Position numbers and translations under genes: made by a program. From positions 25,437,847 through 25,501,846 of the forward strand of contig OX463859.1 in assembly GCA_949825065.1 (NCBI GenBank): 64,000 nt of DNA. The letters run 5' to 3'. The notes under the pieces are model-generated. The model saw only the letters and a program-made list of their open reading frames with translations. It did no database searches and was not told the origin of the DNA. The stretch comes from Odontocerum albicorne (lineage: Eukaryota; Arthropoda; Insecta; Trichoptera; Odontoceridae). Within the stretch, counting starts at the first letter, position 1. Every line of letters starts with the position of its first letter. Of this stretch, positions 1 to 8,839 are shown in pieces.

Positions 1-473
1 TCATTCAATTTAATGCTACACATTTGTTGTAGATTAAAGTTTATACTGGGCTGTCAAAGTAAAATAAAAATAAATGATTTATTATCTAAATGCCTGAGGG
101 AATATTATCCACCGTCCGTCAGAAAGTTGGAAATTTATTTATTCAAAGTTATTCATGTATTCTTTATAAAATTCGCTTGATCACCATATAAATGGAGTGT
201 ATTTCTAAGAAACAAGGCGAGAAGTTCCGAGAATTGCAACGATGATAACGTATGCAAATGCTTTGATTGCTACGTCAAAAGGTTGCATTTGCATCTGATT
301 GTGTAGTCAAGATTAAAATTTCTGTGAGTTTAGCTTCAATAACCGTTTCATTTGTAAATGCATACAGAGATATAAGTTCAAATGCAGGATTAAATGTACC
401 GAATTAATTTTTATTGCAGACGACCCCTATGCCCTAGTTGGTAAGACGACCGGTTAATGGATATAGAAAAAAT
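1..473. other. Unannotated AT-rich flank
   Basis: I see no coding signal or RNA gene here. Near 430 a short stretch reading ctagttggtaagacga resembles the A box of the tRNA-like SINE heads found later in the window, but no B box follows, so it is at most a SINE scrap. It abuts the RT remnant that starts at about 474. Confidence 0.4.
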
Positions 474-1053
474 ACCCTTTTTTTATTTATTAACCCAATA
501 ACATCGTCTCTTAAATGTTCTTATCATCTGTATGCGGATGACCTGCAGATATATATTAATTTTGATCCAGATTTCTTTCACGCGGCTCTGAACAATTTAA
601 ATGCGGACCTTCAATCGATCTCGGAGTGGACTGGGGAGTATGGTTTATTCATAAATCCTAAGAAGTCTCAAGCGATCTTCATTGGCAACCCTCAGCTTCT
701 CGGTTAATTCAACACTGACTTACCTCCTCCAATATTACTTGATGGCTCTATGACGCAGCTCTATGCTGCGTCATAGAGCATTACATACCATTACATAAAA
801 CTGTGAGCATCATACCATTACATAAAACTGTTAAAAAACCTAGGAGTGCTAATAGATAACAGTCTCTCATAGCGAGATTAAATAAATTAGGTAAGCCGAA
901 TGATCTTCTTCAGCCTTCATTCCCTTAAAGAGTTGCAAAGATTTCTACTAACTAAAACCAACATTTTACTCGTACAATCTCTGCTCTTTCCGTTTCTGGA
1001 CTATTCTTCAGTATGTGACCGCACGGTCATGCACCTGAAGAATAGTATATAGG
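474..1053 (+). pseudogene. Degenerate Jockey/CR1-like non-LTR reverse transcriptase remnant
   Basis: Pieces of one RT palm-thumb region lie in order across frames. At 474-707 a frame reads LKCSYHLYADDLQIY, with the catalytic YADD at 531-542, followed by a segment ending INPKKSQAIFIGN, typical of the palm of Jockey/CR1-group LINEs. A second piece near 716-750 reads DLPPPILLDGS. A third near 810-868 reads VKNLGVLIDNSLS. A fourth at 899-1,053 reads SLHSLKELQRFLLTKTN and LLVQSLLFPFLDY, which is thumb-like. Frameshifts, stops and an inserted hairpin (745-779) separate them. The endonuclease domain and the front of the RT are missing. Family placement is by motif recall, not by search; an ancient inactive insertion is the firm part. 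Confidence 0.8.
745..779. repeat. Perfect 14-bp hairpin inside the RT remnant
   Basis: Arms at 745-758 and 766-779 (gctctatgacgcag and its exact reverse complement) enclose a 7-nt loop. Just downstream the string accattacataaaactgt occurs twice, about 26 bp apart. Both lie where the RT reading should run from LLDGS to VKNLGV, so this looks like a local template-switch rearrangement rather than a terminator. Confidence 0.75.
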
Positions 1054-1836
1054 TTTTCAGATGTTGGTATTGAAAAACCTTATTGTAGTGTCGAGAAAGG
1101 AATTTCCGACGTTCTGCCCTCTGTGCATACCCCAGCAGTGAAACGCTGTGTATGTAAATTGGTTAAACAATTTCTATCGTTCACTCTAGTCATCATATTT
1201 ATTTAATTATCAATTTTCGAGAAAAGTCTCAAATGTTCACCCCATGTAATCCATCTGTCGAGTATAACATTTCATGAACCTATCTGATACTCCTACAGAG
1301 TGTAAGTATCGCTAACTTAATTGAGGCGTTGTAATTAATTTGAAACAAGATCTTGATCAGTGGCGGTGGATCCAGCATACAGAATCAATCAAGAATGCAT
1401 TATCAAGAGGTAGTCTGATAATAGTCTGATAATATACTTGCCGGTAAAATGAGCTAGGTATAACCACAAATTGATCGATTTCCTATCGTTAAAGGTTACC
1501 TTTAAACCGAATTAACCGGAGACTGTGACTCTTGAAAATAAGTTTTTAAGTTTGCTGTTTATATATATATATATACACCATCACGCCTTTCATCTGTAAT
1601 GGTACACAGAGAGGACAGCGCGCTAGAATTTCCTATGTCGACACGCATCCTTCGCTCCTTCTACACTCATACACATTCTTATACAACCTTTACGATCCCA
1701 TGTAGGTTCTCATGGCTTTCCTATAGGAAGCTTACTCTCACGCAGACCCCATATATATTGAGGGCTAGCTAAGAGTTCACGTTTCCAGAATAATAAAACA
1801 GAAAAAAACGGATCAAGTATCTACAGTAAAAATAGA
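1054..1836. other. No recognisable gene
   Basis: This stretch contains a short TA dinucleotide run near 1,560-1,574 and otherwise no supported feature. Scraps around 1,180-1,280 might continue the upstream RT element, but I could not confirm any motif. Confidence 0.35.
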
Positions 1837-1837
1837 A

Positions 1838-1955
1838 GAATATTAAAAGACGAATATTTTGATCGCATTTTTTCCGCTCCTACTCGTATATCTCAATATT
1901 AAAAGACGAATATTTTGATCGCATTTTTTCCGCTCCTACGTGCATGTCTCAATAT
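1838..1955. repeat. 56-bp direct repeat, about two copies
   Basis: The unit beginning tattaaaagacgaatatttt occurs at 1,841 and again at 1,897, a 56-bp period, and continues through a shared cgcattttttccgctcctac. The start of a third unit (tctcaatattg) appears near 1,947. It is a simple local tandem duplication with no evidence of function. Confidence 0.8.
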
Positions 1956-2275
1956 TGCTATCTCAACTCTTCCATACATCACTTATCAAAATTTATAGTG
2001 CTACATGAACACTGCACAACACACAACACTACACCCAAAGCCGAGTTTGTTGCTATCATACATCAGAAGATCTACAAAAGTTTATTTGTGGTTTGTGCTA
2101 CCCTTAGTAGGTTTTCTGCGCTTTTTTTTTTACCAAAAATGTATTTCTGAACATATGCAGATACGGAGAAGTACCTCAACTAATGCCCGCAGTCACTACC
2201 TTCCTTTCCTTTAACTTAACATATCTTTGTGTGTGTATACACGTATACATTTATTTTGTAATAATTTGAATCTGT

Positions 2276-2370
2276 CATAGTTAGTTCGAATCCTGACTTA
2301 GAGCGCTCTTCAGAAGAGTTTGCTCTTTAAACGGCGCTATATAAGTTCTCCTTTTATTATTATTATTATC
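2276..2370 (+). mobile_element. SINE 3' portion with ATT-repeat tail
   Basis: A B-box-like gttcgaatcctg (about 2,283-2,294) is followed by a body ending ctctttaaacggcgctatat and a run of ATT triplets. The same body and tail recur near 50,133-50,215 and 61,215-61,295, so this is one dispersed family. No clear A box precedes it, suggesting 5' truncation or decay. Confidence 0.65.
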
Positions 2371-3031
2371 AAGATACGAACTTACAAATTACTATGTAAA
2401 TCACTTAGAAGTTTTTAAACTTAAAAAGTACCTTTAAATATATTAATTAGTACAAGTTATAGTAAAAGTTAGAGTCAAAGTTTTCTTTAAACTTCCCATT
2501 ACTATAAATATTAAAAGTTTAGATAAAAAAATAATTTTTATCATTTGGTTATCATCAGAAATTTAAAACGAGGTTTGGACAGCGAAGAGGAGCTCAAATT
2601 GGCAAAGTTTAAGGTTTTATCCACCAATTTTATTACGTTAGTGAATTAATTTAGTTATATGATAATCAAATTATTATCACCTTGCTTTATCCCGCAGATC
2701 TTTGGCCTTTCAAACTCTGACCCTATTATCCTTGCCGAAATTCCGCATATCTTCGAAATTATTGGCCTTTTACCTCAAAAGATTCATAAAGGACGAACTC
2801 TTTGCCTCAGGACAATAAGGCTGGACTAAAGTTTGGTGACTATGCTATATGATATAGCAGTCAGGAATGTAGGTATAATACGAGTAATCAACAAACATAA
2901 AACCAAATAGATGAAAACCAAAATTCACAAACTTATCTTGAAACTATTCAGACTCATGAAAATGACTTCGAGGTATTTATTTGATCAGAAACAACGATCT
3001 TCACAAAGAAATAATAAATCATGGGTTTTAT
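2371..3031. other. AT-rich interval with no supported feature
   Basis: I find no RNA gene, coherent reading frame or clear repeat here. Confidence 0.4.
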
Positions 3032-3066
3032 AGTTAAGGCATTAACGTTGTGGAGGTTAAAGTACA

Positions 3067-3197
3067 TTGTAATTTATTTTTATTAAACACTGTTTATTCC
3101 ACTTATTTTGTAACAGTATAACCCTACCGATTTCAAGGCTCTCACCTCATCTTCAGGGGAGCACAAACAAGACAAAATTTTGTTCAAGCTGGTACCG
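3067..3197 (-). repeat. PLE terminal repeat, left inverted arm, with hammerhead-like core
   Basis: Read on the minus strand, this is the repeat that also occurs at 3,505-3,635, 49,490-49,590 and 58,874-58,981. The core at 3,122-3,159 has CTGAAGA, then a small stem-loop, GAAA, a GTA triplet, and CCC/GGG flanks. An AATAAA signal lies downstream in the repeat. Some similarity continues outside the arm to 3,032 and is shared with the copy near 49,300. It lies immediately 3' of a GIY-YIG endonuclease remnant on the same strand, the position expected of the 3' pseudo-LTR of a Penelope-like element. Confidence 0.7.
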
Positions 3198-3223
3198 ATA
3201 TACACGCTTCAACGGCTGGGGGC

Positions 3224-3491
3224 TTAGGGGTAAGGGAGGCATGGGACAATTTCGGCCAAGAGCGGATAGATTTTTGGGATATAACTGTTTACCAGATGTT
3301 CGGATCGATGTACTGACTTAGAAATTTCGAGGGCCTCTAATCTGTCCAATTTATTTCCGTTACTATGTAAGAATTTGACATCATCGATAGAAAAAGTATG
3401 GAATTTCAGAATAAATTAGAGGATTTGTTAAGGCGGATTTGCGTTCACGAAATCTCTTTTCAAAAGATCTTCCTGTCTTTCGTATATAGAG
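3224..3491 (-). pseudogene. Penelope-like element GIY-YIG endonuclease remnant
   Basis: On the minus strand, from 3,491 inward, one frame reads LYIRKTGRSF then EKRFRERKSALTN, matching the familiar YIGxTxRxFxxRxxEHK segment of the PLE GIY-YIG domain, with an Arg where the family has Gly. After a frameshift near 3,400 a second frame reads FSIDDVKFLH then NKLDRLEALEI and ends in a stop at 3,224-3,226. That order is the C-terminal half of the PLE endonuclease, which nicks target DNA for insertion. The RT domain and the GIY part are absent, cut off at the inverted arm beginning at 3,505. Recognition is by motif order from memory. The copy is dead. Confidence 0.75.
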
Positions 3492-3504
3492 AAATTATCA
3501 CGGT

Positions 3505-3635
3505 CGGTACCAGCTCGAACAGAATTTAGTTTTGTTTGTGCTCCCCTGAAGATGAGGTGAACGCTTTGAAACCGGTAGGGTTATGCCGTTACAAAAGAAG
3601 TGGAATAAACAGTGTTTAATAAAAATAAATTACAA
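3505..3635 (+). repeat. PLE terminal repeat, right inverted arm, with hammerhead-like core
   Basis: This is an inverted, slightly diverged copy of 3,067-3,197 with the same 131-bp length. The core at 3,543-3,580 reads CCC-CTGAAGA, stem-loop, GAAACCGGTA-GGG. Inverted or partial upstream terminal repeats are characteristic of Penelope-like insertions, which suits the endonuclease remnant lying between the two arms. Confidence 0.7.
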
Positions 3636-3947
3636 AACAAAAAATAATAAATCATGTAAATAAGGTCTCCGGACGCTTAAAATATGTGGTCTGGAATAAA
3701 GAATGTACATGAAAATGGGCATTTAGTTTTAAAATACTTGTGACCCCACTAAGAACCTATTAAGCAGAAGTTATAATAGGTGTTATTATTATTTAATTAG
3801 GTATTCCACCCTAAATAGAATGATTTGTGCCAATAACAATTCAAAGAAAATTAGGCGGTATGGTAATATGTTAGAGTTAGTGGGTTGTAGTTCTACATAT
3901 TTGAAGAATTTCTTCTTTTCTTTCTTTCGATGGTCTTACAGTCCATA
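3636..3947. other. No supported feature
   Basis: This AT-rich spacer lies between the PLE fragment and the RTE-like fragment. The short open frame beginning at 3,820 continues over the antisense RT and is a shadow of it. Confidence 0.4.
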
Positions 3948-4362
3948 TCAAGCTTTGGGCTCCGTCAATCTTCGCCTCCAACTCCTCCTGTCTTCCGCCA
4001 CGACCCTCCAATCCCGCGACTGCAGCAGCTGGGTTGCGTCCCTCTCAACTTCGTCCTCCCATCGCAGTCTTGGCCTGCCCACTCTCCTTCTCCCACCCGG
4101 GTGTCCTTCCAGGATTATTTTGGGTGCTCGGGCCGACGGCATTCTCTGCACATGTCCGGCCCATCTCAATCTGCTCAGTCTGACATGTACAGATAGCCTG
4201 GGAGCTTTGTAGATATTATATAGCTCGTCGTTGTATCGTATTCGCCAGGATCCTACGTTGTACTCTTCTTTCGAAGGCATCCAGCAACTCTGCGGATTTA
4301 GCTGTCAGTGTCCATGCTTTGTATCCATATGCCACCACTGTTCTATTAATTGTTTTGTACAA
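3948..4362 (-). pseudogene. RTE-like reverse transcriptase C-terminus
   Basis: On the minus strand, 4,362 to about 4,240 reads LYKTINRTVVAYGYKAWTL then LLDAFERRVQRRIL, the thumb segment of RTE/CR1-type LINEs (the YGxxxWTL and AFExR pattern). After one frameshift the next frame reads LRWAGHVQRM, then RRVGRPRLRWEDEVERD, and ends RRSWRRRLTEPKA at 3,948. The RWxGHVxRM and GRPxxRWxDxV motifs are standard for this C-terminal tail. It is 5'-truncated with no palm domain. GC content exceeds the flanks, so it is less decayed than the RT at 474-1,053. Confidence 0.85.
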
Positions 4363-5029
4363 GGTGACTGGTTTTTCTATGGACACTACTGGACTTGAAC
4401 ACCGGCAGTAGGGAGAAGAATGTTTTGTTCCCTGTTGTGATTTTTCTCTAAATCTATTTAAAGAGTTTAGGACAATAAATTCAGATGTGTGAATCTACAT
4501 TTATAGAGAATTGAGTGCGAGTATGTTAGGTAAGACATGTTGAACGGACTGGATGCATTAAATATGGAGTTAAGGTTGTATGCGGTGTGCAGAGAACACT
4601 TAAAGAAAACATGATTGAGGATTCCTTCACACATTCCACTCGTGCGCGTAGGGATTTATTTAACATGGATTTTATAAGGATGGCTTCCTATCAGAGACAG
4701 TGGCATATTTTTATTCTGCATATATTAGTAACAATTCGTTTGGACAGGTTTTTTTTTGTGTAATTAAGGTAAAGTGGATATTTTAATGTGAATATTCCTG
4801 TAGGTAATATCCAAAATTGTGTTTTTTAACCCGCGACTTCAAAAATAAAAAATATGCTCAGATCCAATGAAATGGAAATCCTTAGAATCATTGCTGAACA
4901 CTTAAAGATATAATAAGAAACTCTCGTATGCGAGAAATGTCTTCTCGAGAAATTTGAATCAAAACGATAGTGTAGTAGAAAAGCATTGAGGTTTGTACCG
5001 GACAGGTACAAAGACTGTATATAGGTTGT
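4363..5029. other. No supported feature
   Basis: This is AT-rich spacer. It may include more upstream RT sequence on the minus strand, but I found no motifs. Confidence 0.35.
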
Positions 5030-5442
5030 TGGTTGCCGCGTAGCGCTCGAAGAATCCACGTCGCGAATTCCGTAGCGAAGATCCAGTTTGAAGAAGAAGA
5101 AGAAGAGCAGGGAGAGATTACTCTCAGGCAGTCGATGTAGGGTAGCGGGTCTCAAGTAAAAACACGGTAAAATCGGTATTACTGAGAATATATTTCAACG
5201 AAGTGGTGAGAACAGAACATGATTTCAAAATTAGGGGCCCTTCTATATTAATGGTCAGTCGGCCGTCACAAGCGCCCATTGCCCGTGAAATACAACCCCT
5301 TTCGGGGTCTGGGCCCTGCTTACGCCGACTGAACCCGGACCTACTCCGATCGTACCGCTTTGCAAGGCACATATTTCCAATGCGGTCGCGAATGCGATCG
5401 GAGTCAAACAGACGCAGTCAAACAGTCATACATATGACATAG
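5030..5442. other. GC-richer block of unknown origin, possibly an LTR-retroelement remnant
   Basis: Composition changes to GC-rich here and returns to AT-rich near 5,440. It includes a GAA microsatellite (5,090-5,107) and a segment reading gagaatatatttcaacgaag followed by tggtgagaacag, which loosely resembles an LTR end followed by a primer-binding site. No second LTR or gag/pol sequence is visible, so I do not assign it. Confidence 0.3.
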
Positions 5443-5642
5443 ACATTCTACCCATTATTAAAAATACAAGAACATATATCAGAGTTTACATGACAAGTTA
5501 TATAGCAGATTTATACAATGATTATACAAATAGAATGAATTATGAATTACAACATATAAGTTTAATAATACAGATCTACACACGATGTCCTTTTCATCAT
5601 ATCACAAACACACATACACGGGTGACGGCACACGTCCGATAC

Positions 5643-6300
5643 AAGGTTCTTAATGATATAAAACGATCCAACCTGCTAAATTTGTATCAATATTTCTTAG
5701 TAAAAGGCTGAAACTTCAAACTTTTCACTCGAAAAACTGCAGTTGACGACCGAGATTGCAAAATATATGTACAAAATCACGACAGAAATATTATTTGTTC
5801 TACGTGTTTTCGTGGTTTTGGTCCCGAACCTCTGAATTTGCGAAATTTCAATATTTTCCAGTTTGAATGAATTTCATTACTTTTGACTAACAAAAAAACA
5901 ATTTTTTTTGTGCGAAAATGCTAAAATTATGATGAATCAAGACGATAGTGAAGTATAAATGCATTGAGGTTATTGATGATATAAAACGTTCCAAACTGCT
6001 AAATTTGTATGAACATTTCTTTGTAAAAGGCTGAAACTTCATACTTTTCACTCGAAAAACTGTCGTTGACGCCCGAAATTACAAAATATATGTCCAAAAT
6101 CATGACAGAAATATTATTTGTTCTATGTGTTTTCGTGGTTTTGGTCCCGAACCTCTAATTTTGCAAAATTTCAATATTTTGCGTCAATATTTTCCAGTTT
6201 GAATGAATTTCATTACTTTTGACAAACAAAAAAACAATTTTTTTTGTGCGAAAATGCTAAAATTATGATAAATCAAGACGATAGTGTGGTAGAAAAGCAT
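5643..6300. repeat. Left edge of the satellite and first regular monomer
   Basis: Recognisable satellite starts abruptly at 5,643 (aaggttcttaatgatataaa), directly after non-repetitive sequence. The first unit already carries the standard blocks with few changes. The monomer 5,961-6,296 is a good reference: first-half anchor cttcatacttttcact at 6,037, second-half anchor tttcattacttttga at 6,208, and the next first-half anchor at 6,373. Confidence 0.85.
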
Positions 6301-8839
6301 TGAGGTTATTTATCATATAAAACGTTCCAACTTGCTAAATTTGTATGAACATTTCTTAGTAAAAGCCTTAAACTTCATACTTTTCACTAGAAAAACTGCC
6401 GTTGACGACCGAGATTGCGAAATATATGTACCAAATCATGACATAAATATTATTTGTTCTACGTGTTTTAGGTCCCGAACCTCTAATTTTGCAAAATTTC
6501 AATATTTAGCGTCAATATTTTCCAGTTTGAATGAATTTCCTTACTTTTGACTAACCAAAAAACAAATATTTCGTTCAAAAACATTAAAATTATGAAGAAT
6601 CAAGACGAAAAATTTCGATCAAAAATACTAAAACTATGATGAATCAAGACGAAAAAGTGTTGTTGAAATGCATTGAGGTTATTTATGATACGAATCGTTC
6701 CAGCCTGCTAAATTTGAATGAACATTTCTTAGTAAAAGGCTGAAACTTCATACTTTTCACTCGAAAAATTGCCGTTAACGACCGAGATTGCGAATAATAT
6801 GTACAAAATTATGACAGAAATATTATTTGTACTACGTGTTTTCGTGGTTTTGGTCCCAAACCTCTATTTGGCGAAATTTCCATATTTTGCTTCAATATTT
6901 TCCAGTTTGAATGAATTTCATTAATTTTCACTAACATAAAACAAATTTTTTTGAGCGAAAATGCTAAAATTACGATGAATCAAAACGATAGTGTAGTAGA
7001 AATAATTTGTATGATTATTTCTTAGTAAAAGGCTGAAACTTCATACTTTTCTCTCGAAAAACAGCCGTTGACGACCAAGATTGCGAAAATCATGACAGAA
7101 ATATTATTTGTTCTACGTGTTATCGTGGTTTTGGTCCCGAACCTCTAATTTTGCGAAATTTCAATATTTTGCGTCAATATTTTCCAGTTTGAATGAATTT
7201 CATTACTTTTGACTAACAAAAAAACATATTTTTTTGTGCGAAAATGTTAAAATTATGATGAATCAAGACAACAGTGAAGTAGAAATACATTGAGGTTATT
7301 TATGATATAAAACGTTCCAAACTGCTAAATTTGTATGCACATTACTTAGTAAAAGGCTGAAACTTCATACTTTTCACTCAAAAAACTGCCGTTGACGCCC
7401 GAGATTGCGAAATACGAGTATATGTACCAAATCATGACAGAAATATAATTTGTTTTACGTGTTTTCGTGGTTTTGGTCCCAAATCTCTAATTTTGCGAAA
7501 TTTCAATATTTAGCGTCAATATTCTCCAGTTTGAATGAATTTCATTACTTTTAACTAACAAAAAAACATAATTTCACTCGAAAAACTGCCGTTGACGCCC
7601 AAAATTGCAAAATATATGTACGAAATCATGACACAAATATTATTTGTTCTACGTGTTTTTGGTCTCAGACCTCAAATTTTGCAAAATTTCAATATTTTGC
7701 GTCAATATATTCCAGTTTGAATGATTTTCATTACTTTTGACTACTCGTAGTACTCGTTTCAATATGTCCCAAACCTCTGAATTTGCGAAATTTCAATATT
7801 TTCCAGTTTGAATGAATTTCATAACTTTTGACTAACAAAAAAACAATTTTTTTTGTGCGAAAATGCTAAAATTATGATGAATCAAGACGATAGTGAAGTA
7901 TAAATGCATTGAGGTTATTGATGATATAAAACGTTCCAATCTGCTAAATTTGTATGAACATTTCTTTGTAAAAGGCTGACACTTCATACTTTTCACTCGA
8001 AAAACTGTCGTTGACGCCCGAGAGTACAAAATCATGACAGAAATATTATTTGTTCTACGTGTTTTCGTGGTTTTGGTCCCGAACCTCCAATTTTGCGAAA
8101 TTTCAATATTTTGCGTTTATATTTTCCAGTTTGATTGAATTTCATTACTTTTGAATAACAAAAAAACATATTTTTTTGTGCGAAAATGCTAAAATTATGA
8201 TGAATCAAGACGAAAATGAAGTAGAAATGCATTGAGGTTATTTATCATATAAAACGTTCCAAACTGCTAAATTTGTATTAACATTTCTAAGTAAAAGGCT
8301 GAAACTTCATACTTTTCACTCGAAAAACTGCCTTTGACGCCCGAGATAATGAAATAAATTTACAAAATCATGACAGAAATATTATTTGTTCTACGTGTTT
8401 TCGTGGTTTAGGTCCCGAACCTCTAATTTTGCAAAATTTCAATATTTTGCGTCAATATTTTCCAGCTTGAATGAATTTCATTACTTTTGACTAACAAAAA
8501 AAAATAATTTCACTCGAAAAACTGCCGTTGACGTCCGAAATTGCGAAATATATGTACGAAATCATGACACAAATATTATTTGTTCTTCGTGTTTTTGGTC
8601 TCAGACCTCAAATTTTGCGAAATTTCAATATTTTGTGTCAATATTTTCCAGTTTGAATGAATTTCATTACTATTGACTAACCAAAAAACATATATTTTAG
8701 TGCAAAAATTCTAAAATTATGATGAATCAAAACGATAGTGTAGTAGAAATGCATTGAGGTTCTTAATGATATAAAACGATCCAACCTGCTTAATTTGTAT
8801 GAACATTTCTTAGTTAAAGGCTGAAACTTTATACTTTTC

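Noticed and set aside
3067..3635. DNA transposon or foldback element based on inverted arms
   Set aside because: The GIY-YIG remnant between the arms and the hammerhead-like, AATAAA-containing arms fit a Penelope-like element better than a transposase-borne one.
3820..4212. Plus-strand ORFs of 130 and 88 codons
   Set aside because: They are shadows of the antisense RTE-like RT C-terminus, which carries the recognisable motifs.
5030..5442. Solo LTR
   Set aside because: There is only a loose LTR-end and primer-site resemblance, no second LTR and no target-site duplication, so I left it as unassigned.
5800..5840. CENP-B box in the satellite
   Set aside because: The conserved ttttcgtggttttggtcccg block does not fit the TTCG-4N-A-2N-CGGG consensus on either strand.
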